DNA of 64,000 nt from Pseudomonas sp. B28(2017) (lineage in GTDB: Bacteria > Pseudomonadota > Gammaproteobacteria > Pseudomonadales > Pseudomonadaceae), in NCBI RefSeq assembly GCF_002113025.1, contig NZ_NEJH01000006.1, forward strand, positions 224,585-288,584. The letters run 5' to 3'. Shown here one piece after another: positions 41,544-49,824 of the stretch. The notes beneath the pieces are model-generated. The model was not told the origin of the DNA. It saw only the letters and a program-made list of their open reading frames with translations, and ran no database searches. Position 1 is the stretch's first letter. Every line of letters begins with the position of its first letter. The position numbers were made by a program, and so were the translations under genes.

Positions 41544-42269
41544 CTAATGAGCGAAGACCGACAGCGCGCCAAGTGTTTCCTCAGGCGTCAGGAACTCTCG
41601 ATCAACCCCCGGCAACACCGGCCGCTTCAAGACAATCACCGGCACCCCCCGCTCACGCGCGACTTCCAGTTTCGGCTCGGTCGCCGTGCTGCCGCTGTTC
41701 TTGCTGATCAGCACGTCGATGTTTCGCCGCTCGAACAACTCACGTTCATCGTCGATCAGGAATGGCCCACGGGCGCCGATCACTTCGCAGCGTTCATTGC
41801 CCGGATACCGGTCCAGTGCGCGCAGGGTCCAGAATTGCTGCACAGGAATTTCATCGAGGTGTTGCAGGGGCTCGCGACCGAGGGTGAACAAGGGGCGACG
41901 GAAGGGCTTGAGGGCTTCGATCAGTTCGGCCCAATCGCCGACTTCCCGCCAGTCATCACCCGCCTGGGCTTGCCAGGCGGGACGCCGCAGCGCCCAGCAG
42001 GGAATGCCGTTCGAGCGCGCGGCGGTCGCGGCGTTCTGGCTGATTTGGGCGGCGTAGGGGTGAGTGGCATCGAGCAGCAGATCGATACCTTCATCGCGAA
42101 TGAATTGCGCCAGCCCCTCGGCACCGCCGTAGCCACCTACGCGAACCCGGCATTGCAGATCCGTCGGTATCCGACCGACTCCGGCCAGGCTGTAGATGTG
42201 CTGCGGTCCCAGTGTGCGAGCAATGGCCATGGCTTCGGTCACGCCGCCGAGCAACAGGATGCGTTTCAT
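41544..42269 (-). CDS. cobK: Precorrin-6A reductase CobK
   Basis: 241 residues; NADPH-dependent reduction of precorrin-6A to 6B in aerobic cobalamin synthesis. The start MKRILLLGGVTEAMAIARTL with a Rossmann-like glycine motif, LLLDATHPYAAQISQNAATAA (conserved ATHP) and the C-terminal SKNSGSTATEPKLEVARERGVPVIVLKRP are family hallmarks. It overlaps cbiD by 4 bp, as the last gene of cobL-cbiD-cobK. Confidence 0.95.
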   Translation of the reverse strand: MKRILLLGGVTEAMAIARTLGPQHIYSLAGVGRIPTDLQCRVRVGGYGGAEGLAQFIRDEGIDLLLDATHPYAAQISQNAATAARSNGIPCWALRRPAWQAQAGDDWREVGDWAELIEALKPFRRPLFTLGREPLQHLDEIPVQQFWTLRALDRYPGNERCEVIGARGPFLIDDERELFERRNIDVLISKNSGSTATEPKLEVARERGVPVIVLKRPVLPGVDREFLTPEETLGALSVFAH

Positions 42270-43363
42270 TGAAAGGCTCCCGCATGGCCAACAATCCCGC
42301 CCTGGCGATCGATGGCAAAGACTTCCACCTGAACCTGCGCCGGCACCACGCTGCGGGCAAAATCCAGGGCGTGCTGACAGACTGCATCACCCAGGGCGAC
42401 CCCGGCTGCGGCGGCCATGGCCAGTGCCTGCTGGCTGGTGTTGGCCTCGCGGATGCTCTGTTGCAAGGCCGCATCGGCGCCGACCTGCGCCGCCCATGAC
42501 GCCAGTTGCGGCAGGTCAATGCTCGAATGGCGACTGTGCAGGTCCATATGCCCGGCCGCCAGTTTGCTGATCTTGCCGAAACCACCGCACAGGCTGAGTT
42601 TATCCACAGGCACTTTGCGCAAGTGCTTGAGCACGGCGCCAACGAAGTCGCCCATTTCGATCAGGGCAATTTCCGGCAGGTTGTAGACCCGGCGCATGGT
42701 GTCTTCGCTGGCGTTGCCGGTGCAGGCGGCGATGTGCAGGTAACCGTTGGTTTTCGCGACGTCGATGCCCTGGTGGATCGAGGCGATGTAGGCCGCGCAG
42801 GAAAACGGCCGGACGATGCCACTGGTACCGAGTATCGACAGACCGCCAAGAATGCCCAGGCGCGGGTTCATGGTTTTCAGTGCCAGTGCCTCGCCGTTCT
42901 CGACATTGACCGTAACGTCGAAACCACCGCTGTAGCCGAGTTCGTCGGCCAGTCGGGCCAAGTGCTCGCTGATCATTTTGCGTGGCACCGGATTGATCGC
43001 GGGCTCGCCGACACCCAGTACCAGCCCGGGCCGGGTCACGGTGCCGACGCCACGGCCGGCCTTGAAACGAGTCCCCGGTTCAGCGCTCAGGCGCACCTGA
43101 GAGTAGAGCAGGGCTCCATGGGTCACGTCTGGATCGTCACCGGCATCCTTGAGGGTTCCCGCTTCGGCACCGTCCTCGGTGAGGCGACAGAACTCCAGGC
43201 GCATCTGTACCTGTTTGCCCTTGGGCAACACGATTTCCACCGCATCGGTCGATGTGCCATCCAGCAGCAGACGCGCGGCGGCGAGGCTGGTAGCCGTGGC
43301 GCAACTGCCGGTGGTCAGGCCGCTGCGCAGGGGGGCGGGTTGTTCGGCGGTTTCATCACGCAT
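42266..43363 (-). CDS. cbiD: Cobalt-precorrin-5B (C1)-methyltransferase CbiD
   Basis: 365 residues. LRSGLTTGSCATATSLAAARLLLDG, KAGRGVGTVTRPGLVLGVGEPAINPVPRKMI and GILGGLSILGTSGIVRPFS are CbiD signatures. It catalyses C1 methylation in corrin-ring formation; in aerobic organisms such as Pseudomonas it can stand in for CobF. It overlaps cobL by 8 bp and cobK by 4 bp. Confidence 0.95.
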   Translation of the reverse strand: MRDETAEQPAPLRSGLTTGSCATATSLAAARLLLDGTSTDAVEIVLPKGKQVQMRLEFCRLTEDGAEAGTLKDAGDDPDVTHGALLYSQVRLSAEPGTRFKAGRGVGTVTRPGLVLGVGEPAINPVPRKMISEHLARLADELGYSGGFDVTVNVENGEALALKTMNPRLGILGGLSILGTSGIVRPFSCAAYIASIHQGIDVAKTNGYLHIAACTGNASEDTMRRVYNLPEIALIEMGDFVGAVLKHLRKVPVDKLSLCGGFGKISKLAAGHMDLHSRHSSIDLPQLASWAAQVGADAALQQSIREANTSQQALAMAAAAGVALGDAVCQHALDFARSVVPAQVQVEVFAIDRQGGIVGHAGAFQ

Positions 43364-44567
43364 CGAAGGGTTTCGTCACGTCCAGCAAGGTTATCGGCAA
43401 GGCCTGGCGCCAGGTGTCGAAGTCGCCCAGCGGTTGTGCTTGTGCGATATGAATGCGGGTCAGTTCACCGCCGTGCTGCTCGCGCCAGGCCATCAGGGTC
43501 ATTTCACTTTGCAGGGTTACCGCGTTGGCAATCAGCCGGCCCCCGGGTTTGAGTCCGGCCCAGCAGGTATCAAGCACGCCTTCGCGGGTGACACCGCCGC
43601 CGATGAAAATCGCATCGGGTCGCTCGAGCCCGGCCAAGGCCTGGGGCGCGCTGCCGCGAACCAGCTGCAGGCCGGGAACGCCGAGGGCATCGCGGTTGTG
43701 TTCGATCAACGTTTGTCGGCCCGCATCTGCCTCGATGGCCAGCGCGCGGCAGCTGGGGTGAGCGCGCATCCATTCGATGCCGATCGAGCCGCTGCCGGCG
43801 CCGACGTCCCACAACAGATCGCCTGGAGTTGGAGCCAGGCGCGCGAGGGTGATGGCGCGCACATCGCGTTTGGTCAGTTGGCCGTCGTGCCGGAACGCCG
43901 AGTCCGGCAGGCCGGCCAGTCGCGATAGCCGCAACGTGTTCGGCTCGGCGATGCACTCGATGGCGATCAGGTTCAGGTCGGCGATCGGCAAATCGTTCCA
44001 GTCGCTGGCGATACCGTCGATGCGTCGTTCGGCGTCGCCGCCCAGATGTTCGAGCACGGTGAGACGGCTTGGGCCGAAGCCGCGTTCGCGCAACAGTGCA
44101 GCGATGGCGGCGGGGCTGCGGCCGTCGTTGCTCAATACCAGCAAGCGCACGCCGCTGGACAGGTGGGCGTTGAGTGCGGCAACAGGCCGGGCCACTACCG
44201 AAAGAGTCACCACCTCCTGCAGCGGCCACCCCATTCGTGCTGCGGCCAGTGAGCAGGAGGAAGGCGCAGGCAGCGTCAGCATCTCGGCTGCGGGAAGTTG
44301 CCGGGCAAGGCTGGCGCCGACGCCAAAGAACATCGGATCGCCACTGGCCAGGACGCAAACAGGGTCGCCACGGTGCGCCAGCACCGGTCCAAGGCTGAAG
44401 GGGCTCGGCCACGGCTGACGCTCGCCGCGTATGCACGGCGGGAGCAAATCCAGGTGCCGCTGGCCGCCGAAGATTTTCGAGGCGCGCAACAGCGCGTGCC
44501 GGGCGTTCTTGCCCAGGCCCTTGAAACCGTCTTCGCCGATGCCTACTACCGTCAGCCAGGGTGTCAT
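43356..44567 (-). CDS. cobL: Precorrin-6Y C5,15-methyltransferase (decarboxylating) CobL (CbiET fusion)
   Basis: 403 residues: N-terminal CbiE domain (PWLTVVGIGEDGFKGLGKNARHALL, VLASGDPMFFGVGASLAR) and C-terminal CbiT SAM-methyltransferase domain (LAPTPGDLLWDVGAGSGSIGIEWMR, FIGGGVTREGVLDTCW). It methylates C5 and C15 and decarboxylates the acetate side chain. ATG at 44567 with GAGGA 5 bp before it is preferred over a TTG 12 bp further upstream. Head of the minus-strand cob operon. Confidence 0.95.
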   Translation of the reverse strand: MTPWLTVVGIGEDGFKGLGKNARHALLRASKIFGGQRHLDLLPPCIRGERQPWPSPFSLGPVLAHRGDPVCVLASGDPMFFGVGASLARQLPAAEMLTLPAPSSCSLAAARMGWPLQEVVTLSVVARPVAALNAHLSSGVRLLVLSNDGRSPAAIAALLRERGFGPSRLTVLEHLGGDAERRIDGIASDWNDLPIADLNLIAIECIAEPNTLRLSRLAGLPDSAFRHDGQLTKRDVRAITLARLAPTPGDLLWDVGAGSGSIGIEWMRAHPSCRALAIEADAGRQTLIEHNRDALGVPGLQLVRGSAPQALAGLERPDAIFIGGGVTREGVLDTCWAGLKPGGRLIANAVTLQSEMTLMAWREQHGGELTRIHIAQAQPLGDFDTWRQALPITLLDVTKPFDA

Positions 44568-44735
44568 GCTGTTCCTCAATCACGCGTTCAACGTTGTTGG
44601 GCGGCATGATAGCGCGGGTTCCTTGAGCTGACTGCCTTCTCTTCCCGACCGGAGTCTTTTCATGCAGCGAAGTAAAGCAGGCATAATACCGCGCACTTTT
44701 GCCATGAATCGCCTCTCCACCTGAATGGATCCGCC

Positions 44736-46058
44736 TTGAACGAACGTCCGCTGTCCACTGCCTTACGCCCCTCGGCTTGCCCGGGGTTGCTGCGTATCGT
44801 GCCCGCGCTGGATGGCGGCATCTGCCGGATCAAGTTGAACGGCGGCTCGATCAGCAGCCTCCAGGCCGAGGCCGTGGCGGCTGCAGCCGAGCGTTACGCC
44901 AGCGGAGCGATCGAGGCGACCAACCGGGCCAACCTGCAGATACGCGGAATTGGCAACGAGCAAAAGGCGTTGATCGACAGCCTGCTGGCCGCTGACCTGG
45001 GGCCGCGCACGGCGGCTGGCGACGATGTGCGCAACCTGATGCTCAGCCCCGGTGCCGGGATCGACCGGCATATGCTGTTCGACACTCGCCCGCTGGCCGG
45101 GCAGATCCTTGCCACACAGCAAAGCCACGAGGTTTTTCACGACCTCAGTGCCAAGTTCGCCGTGCTGCTTGATGGCGGTGAAGACCTGGCGATGCTCGAA
45201 CATCCCCATGACTTGTGGCTCTCGGCGTTTGTGCGAGACGGTGAGCAACGGCTGGCGTTCGGTCTGGCGGGATGTCCGACGGACAGCCCTGCCGGTTCGG
45301 TTGCACTCGATGACGGGCACGCGCTGGTGGTCGCGGTCCTTGAGTTGTTCCTGGAACTGGCACGCCCTGAGCAGACGCGGATGCGCCATTTGCTGACCGA
45401 GAATTCGGTCGAGGCCTTACTGCTCCGGCTGGCTGAGCGAGTACCGATACAAGCCGTTGTCGACTGGCAGCGGGTTTCGGGCGCCAGTAATTTGCACATC
45501 GGCGCCCATCCCCAGGCCGAGCTCGGTGATGTCTATGTTGGGGCTGTCCCGCCATTGGGGCGGCTCGATCCGACGATGCTGCGGGGCGTGGCACGACTGG
45601 CACGGGAATTCGGTGATTCCAGTCTGCGCTTCACACCCTGGCAAAGCCTGTTGCTACCCAATGTCCGCGCGGAAAACGCCGCTGAGGTCATTCGGCAATT
45701 GCAATGTCTGGGCTTGCAGTGCGAAGCCGATCAGTCCTTGTCCCGGTTGATCGCCTGCACCGGTTCAAACGGCTGTGGTAAAGGCCTGGCCGAGACCAAG
45801 GGCGATGCCCTGCAACTGGCCACATCGCTGCAGCGTCACGGTCAAGCGCCGAGCGTGCATTTGAGCGGGTGCGCGCGCTCCTGCGCCGCCGCACATACGG
45901 CACCCGTCACCTTGCTGGCCGTCGCCCCCGGTCACTACGATCTCTATTTCCGTGATGCAGCGCAGCCGGGTTTTGGCGCACTGCACGCACGCAATCTTAC
46001 TATTGAAGCGGTCGCGGCCCTGCTCGACGCCCGCTCACGGAGCCCCCTTGATGCTTGA
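44736..46058 (+). CDS. cobG: Precorrin-3B synthase CobG
   Basis: 440 residues, sulfite/nitrite-reductase-like Fe-S monooxygenase needed for the oxygen-dependent ring contraction. The 4Fe-4S Cys appear in LIACTGSNGCGKGLAETKGDA and VHLSGCARSCAAAHTAP. The best start is a TTG at 44736; no in-frame ATG or GTG lies suitably close, and an ATG 11 bp upstream (44725) runs into a stop. It opens the plus-strand operon cobG-cobH-cobI-cobJ, 168 bp from divergent cobL. No cobalamin riboswitch was recognised in that gap. Confidence 0.92.
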   Translation: MNERPLSTALRPSACPGLLRIVPALDGGICRIKLNGGSISSLQAEAVAAAAERYASGAIEATNRANLQIRGIGNEQKALIDSLLAADLGPRTAAGDDVRNLMLSPGAGIDRHMLFDTRPLAGQILATQQSHEVFHDLSAKFAVLLDGGEDLAMLEHPHDLWLSAFVRDGEQRLAFGLAGCPTDSPAGSVALDDGHALVVAVLELFLELARPEQTRMRHLLTENSVEALLLRLAERVPIQAVVDWQRVSGASNLHIGAHPQAELGDVYVGAVPPLGRLDPTMLRGVARLAREFGDSSLRFTPWQSLLLPNVRAENAAEVIRQLQCLGLQCEADQSLSRLIACTGSNGCGKGLAETKGDALQLATSLQRHGQAPSVHLSGCARSCAAAHTAPVTLLAVAPGHYDLYFRDAAQPGFGALHARNLTIEAVAALLDARSRSPLDA

Positions 46059-46677
46059 TTACATCCGCGACGGTCAGGAGATCTATCGCAATTCCTTCGC
46101 GATCATTCGCGCCGAGGCCAACCTCGACCGAATCCCGACCGATCTGGAGAAACTCGCGGTCCGTGTGATTCACGCCTGCGGCATGGTCGAGGCCATCGAC
46201 GGTTTGCAGTTTTCCGAAGGGGCGGGCAAGGCCGGGCGTGATGCACTGGCAGCCGGCGCGCCGATCTTGTGCGATGCGCGGATGGTCTCCGAGGGCGTGA
46301 CCCGCGCGCGGTTGCCGGCGAACAATCCGGTGATCTGCACCTTGCGCGATGAGAGCGTTCCGGAACTGGCCCGTGAATTGGGCAATACCCGTTCAGCCGC
46401 TGCGCTGGAATTGTGGCGTCCGCACCTCGAAGGCAGCGTGGTGGTCATCGGCAACGCTCCGACGGCACTGTTTTACTTGTTGGAAATGCTCGACGCCGGT
46501 GCGCCGAAACCGGCGCTGATCCTCGGTTTTCCAGTGGGCTTTGTCGGCGCAGCCGAATCCAAGGCAGCGCTGGCGGCCGACAGCCGTGGCGTGCCTTTTG
46601 TCATCATGCAGGGTCGCCTGGGCGGTAGTGCCATGGCCGCCGCCGCCGTCAATGCCCTCGCCACGGAGATCGAATGA
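46051..46677 (+). CDS. cobH: Precorrin-8X methylmutase CobH
   Basis: 208 residues; moves the C11 methyl to C12, forming hydrogenobyrinate. LDYIRDGQEIYRNSFAIIRAEA, VRVIHACGMVEAI (catalytic His), APILCDARMVSEGVTRARLPANNPVICTL and GFPVGFVGAAESKAAL are diagnostic. It overlaps the end of cobG by 8 bp and cobI by 4 bp. Confidence 0.96.
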   Translation: MLDYIRDGQEIYRNSFAIIRAEANLDRIPTDLEKLAVRVIHACGMVEAIDGLQFSEGAGKAGRDALAAGAPILCDARMVSEGVTRARLPANNPVICTLRDESVPELARELGNTRSAAALELWRPHLEGSVVVIGNAPTALFYLLEMLDAGAPKPALILGFPVGFVGAAESKAALAADSRGVPFVIMQGRLGGSAMAAAAVNALATEIE

Positions 46678-47408
46678 TGCAGCAACCTGGACGTTTGATC
46701 GGCCTCGGCGTCGGTCCCGGTGATCCGGAACTGATTACCGTCAAGGCTCTGCGTTTGCTGCGCGAGTCGCCGGTAGTGGCGTACTTCGTCGCGAAGGGCA
46801 AGAAGGGCAATGCTTTCGGCATCATCGAAGCGCACCTGCAAGATGCGCAGAACCTGTTGCCACTGGTGTACCCGGTGACCACCGAAGCCTTGCCGGCTCC
46901 GTTGTCCTACGAGCAAGTGATCAGTGACTTCTACGATGACGCTGCCGCAGAACTGGCTACGCATCTCGACGCGGGCCGTGACGTGGCGGTGATCTGCGAG
47001 GGTGATCCGTTCTTCTACGGCTCCTATATGTACTTGCACGACCGGCTCGCGCAACGTTATCAGGCTGAAGTCGTGCCCGGTGTGTGCTCGATGCTCGGCG
47101 GTGCCTCGGTGCTCGGTGCACCACTGGTGTATCGCAATCAGAGCCTGTCGGTGTTGTCCGGTGTGTTGCCGCACGACGAACTCAAGCGTCGCCTGGCCGA
47201 TGCCGATGCGGCGGTGATCATGAAACTGGGACGCAACTTTCCCAAGGTCCGCCAGGTATTGGAAGAACTCGGCCTGGCCGAGCGTGCGCTGTACGTCGAA
47301 CGCGCGACCATGGCCAACCAGAAGATCGTGCCGCTGGATCAGGTCGAGCCGATGTCCTCGCCGTATTTCTCGTTGATCATCGTTCCCGGTGAAAGGTGGC
47401 AAGGCTGA
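46674..47408 (+). CDS. cobI: Precorrin-2 C20-methyltransferase CobI
   Basis: 244 residues, SAM-dependent tetrapyrrole methylase: GRLIGLGVGPGDPELITVKALRLL, VAVICEGDPFFYGSYMYLHDRL, EVVPGVCSMLGGASVLGAPLVY. It makes precorrin-3A. It overlaps cobH by 4 bp and shares its stop region with the cobJ start. Confidence 0.96.
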   Translation: MMQQPGRLIGLGVGPGDPELITVKALRLLRESPVVAYFVAKGKKGNAFGIIEAHLQDAQNLLPLVYPVTTEALPAPLSYEQVISDFYDDAAAELATHLDAGRDVAVICEGDPFFYGSYMYLHDRLAQRYQAEVVPGVCSMLGGASVLGAPLVYRNQSLSVLSGVLPHDELKRRLADADAAVIMKLGRNFPKVRQVLEELGLAERALYVERATMANQKIVPLDQVEPMSSPYFSLIIVPGERWQG

Positions 47409-49111
47409 TGACCCGTCCAGTTCCGGCGATTGTCATTCTTGGCAATGGCAGCCTCGCTACCGCGCGCAGCATTCAGCAGGTGTACCCCGAAGCTCTGATC
47501 CACGGCCTGGCCGAACGGGTTGACGGCGCGGATCGGGTCTATCACGAATTTGGCGCGACCCTGCGCGAGCTCTATCAACAGGGCACACCGGTCATTGCCC
47601 TGTGCGCGGCCGGGATCGTGATCCGCACGCTGGCGCCCCTGTTGCTGGAAAAGGGCGCCGAGCCACCGGTATTGGCGGTGGCCGAAGACGGCAGCGCCGT
47701 GGTTCCACTGCTGGGAGGTCTCGGTGGGGTGAACGTGATGGCACGTGAGATTGCCGCCAGGCTTGAAGTCGCTGCGGCGATCACCACCAGCGGCGAGTTG
47801 CGTTTCGGCACGTGCCTGCTCAACCCGCCCAGCGGTTATGCCCTTGGCGATCTGGAGCTGGGCAAGCGTTTCGTTTCCGATTTGTTAGCCGGCGAAACGG
47901 TGCGCATTGAGGGTGAGGCCCCGTGGCTGGCGCAGGCGCAGTTGCCCGAAGATGCCCAGGCCCGATTGGCTGTGCATGTCAGTCATGCCGAACGGACACC
48001 CGCGGCCAATGAGCTGTTGATCTATCCGCGCAATGTGGTGGTCGCGGTGGATGCTGGCCTGGTGAACGTCGCGGGGGCTGTGCGCGAGGCATTGCATCGG
48101 GCCAGAATCGCCGTGCAGTCGTTGGCTTGCCTGTTGGCCGCCGACACCGAAATGGCCAGTCCCGGGTTGCGCGAAGCGGCGCTTGAATTGGGCGTGCCGC
48201 TGCGTTTCGCCAGTGCCAGGGGTGATCTCGGCGAGTGCCTGCGCTTGGCGATTGGTGAACCTGTCAGCCTCCATGGCGACGATACGCTGACCATCGCGGT
48301 TGCCGTTCAACCGCTGGATCCGTTGCAGGTTGGCCGGCCTCGTGGACGCCTGGCCGTGATCGGTTTGGGGCCGGGTGCCGCGGAACTGATGGTGCCGGCC
48401 GTGAAGGCGGAACTGGCCCGCGCAACTGACGTACTGGGTTACGAAACCTACGTGCGCATGGCCGGGCCGTTTCGCGCCGATCAGGTGCTACATTGCACCG
48501 ACAACCGCGAAGAGATGCAACGCGCCCGTCACGCTTTCGAACTGGCCGCCCATGGGCGTTCGGTAGTTGTGGTTTCTTCAGGGGATCCGGGGGTTTTTGC
48601 CATGGCTGCTGCGGTGCTGGAAGCGCTGCATGAGTCCGACGACGCCCATTGGCATAACGTTGATCTCGAGATTCTGCCGGGGGTTTCCGCCTCACTGGCG
48701 ACAGCCGCCCAGGCCGGTGCACCACTGGGCCATGACTTCTGTGTGCTGTCGCTGTCGGATAACCTCAAGCCATGGGCAATCATCGAGAAACGGCTGGACC
48801 TGGCCGCTCAAGCCGATCTGGCCCTGGCGTTCTACAACCCGATCTCGCGTTCGCGGCCATGGCAACTGGGCCAGGCGCTGGAAATCGTCGCCCGGCACCG
48901 TGTGCCTGAGACTCCCGTGGTGTTGGGCCGGGACATCGGGCGTCCAGGGCAAACACTACGGATCACCACCCTTGGCCAATTGACCCCGGATCAGGTCGAC
49001 ATGCGCACCATGGTGTTGATCGGTTCATCCCTGACCTGCGTTTTTCCACGTGCTGAAGGAGGGGAATGGGTCTACACACCACGCTGGTACGGCGAGAAAC
49101 CATTGACCTGA
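47408..49111 (+). CDS. cobJ: CbiG-CobJ fusion: precorrin-3B C17-methyltransferase
   Basis: 567 residues. Residues 1-300 are CbiG-like (PAIVILGNGSLATARSIQQVYP, PVIALCAAGIVIRTLAPLLLEKG, ASPGLREAALELGVPLRFAS); residues from about 311 are CobJ (RGRLAVIGLGPGAAELMVPAVKAEL, HGRSVVVVSSGDPGVFAMAAAVLEAL, GHDFCVLSLSDNLKPWAIIEKRL, VLGRDIGRPGQTLRITTL). CobJ performs C17 methylation with ring contraction; CbiG opens the delta-lactone in the anaerobic route, so its retention in a CobG-dependent cluster is notable but common in Pseudomonas. The ATG at 47408 overlaps the cobI TGA by one base. Confidence 0.94.
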   Translation: MTRPVPAIVILGNGSLATARSIQQVYPEALIHGLAERVDGADRVYHEFGATLRELYQQGTPVIALCAAGIVIRTLAPLLLEKGAEPPVLAVAEDGSAVVPLLGGLGGVNVMAREIAARLEVAAAITTSGELRFGTCLLNPPSGYALGDLELGKRFVSDLLAGETVRIEGEAPWLAQAQLPEDAQARLAVHVSHAERTPAANELLIYPRNVVVAVDAGLVNVAGAVREALHRARIAVQSLACLLAADTEMASPGLREAALELGVPLRFASARGDLGECLRLAIGEPVSLHGDDTLTIAVAVQPLDPLQVGRPRGRLAVIGLGPGAAELMVPAVKAELARATDVLGYETYVRMAGPFRADQVLHCTDNREEMQRARHAFELAAHGRSVVVVSSGDPGVFAMAAAVLEALHESDDAHWHNVDLEILPGVSASLATAAQAGAPLGHDFCVLSLSDNLKPWAIIEKRLDLAAQADLALAFYNPISRSRPWQLGQALEIVARHRVPETPVVLGRDIGRPGQTLRITTLGQLTPDQVDMRTMVLIGSSLTCVFPRAEGGEWVYTPRWYGEKPLT

Positions 49112-49162
49112 TTTTTCAGGTGGAGTATGGGCTTTTCAGCCGTGCTCCACCGCGATCAAGTG

Positions 49163-49759
49163 TCAGGGCGCCAGATAGCCTTTCACGCCGGTAAAGATGA
49201 TCTGTGCCGCAAGCGCGCAAACAAACAACCCCATCAAGCGGCTGACAATCTGCAGCCCCTGATCGCCAAGAATACGTTCGATACGGCTCGACAGATAAAG
49301 CACCACCCCCACTGTGAAGCTGGCCAGGGCAATACTGACAATGGCGGTGAGCTTGTCGTCCCAGTGCGGCTGACTCACGCCCATCACCAGCAAGGCACCG
49401 ATGGTGCCGGGACCGACGGTCAGCGGAATGGTCAGGGGGACGATGGTCACATCCTGCTGCACGTTGTCGGTCTGCACCGCGGATTTACCTTGTGCCATCC
49501 CGAGTGCCGAAATGAACAGAACGCTGCCTGCGCCGATGCGGAATGCATCCACGGTAATGCCGAAAACACTGAAAATCACTCGGCCGAACAAGTACAGCAA
49601 CACGCTGGAGACCAGTGTGGCGACCGCCACTTTCCAGGCCAGCCGACGCTGCTCCTTGCGCGAGTAACCACGGGTCAGGCTGATGAAGCAGGACAACACG
49701 AAGAATGGGCTGTAGAGCACGAGCATCTTCAGGTAAACGCTGAACAACACATGGAGCAT
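49163..49759 (-). CDS. MarC-family integral membrane protein
   Basis: 198 residues with six hydrophobic helices. The NPxxxxP-type loop is replaced here by SPFFVLSCFISLTRGY near the N terminus; the second half carries VPLTIPLTVGPGTIGALLVMGVS, typical of MarC/YchE. The family function is unknown despite its historical name. Convergent with cobJ. Confidence 0.85.
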   Translation of the reverse strand: MLHVLFSVYLKMLVLYSPFFVLSCFISLTRGYSRKEQRRLAWKVAVATLVSSVLLYLFGRVIFSVFGITVDAFRIGAGSVLFISALGMAQGKSAVQTDNVQQDVTIVPLTIPLTVGPGTIGALLVMGVSQPHWDDKLTAIVSIALASFTVGVVLYLSSRIERILGDQGLQIVSRLMGLFVCALAAQIIFTGVKGYLAP

Positions 49760-49824
49760 GGTGCCGGGCTCACTGGCGAGGGAAGTCGAGGGGGAGTCTA
49801 TCAGGGGTTGCGCAGTCTGTCGGC

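Noticed and set aside
44568..44735. Cobalamin riboswitch in the cobL-cobG gap
   Set aside because: No B12-box sequence or convincing fold could be recognised by eye in 168 bp; a covariance search would be decisive.
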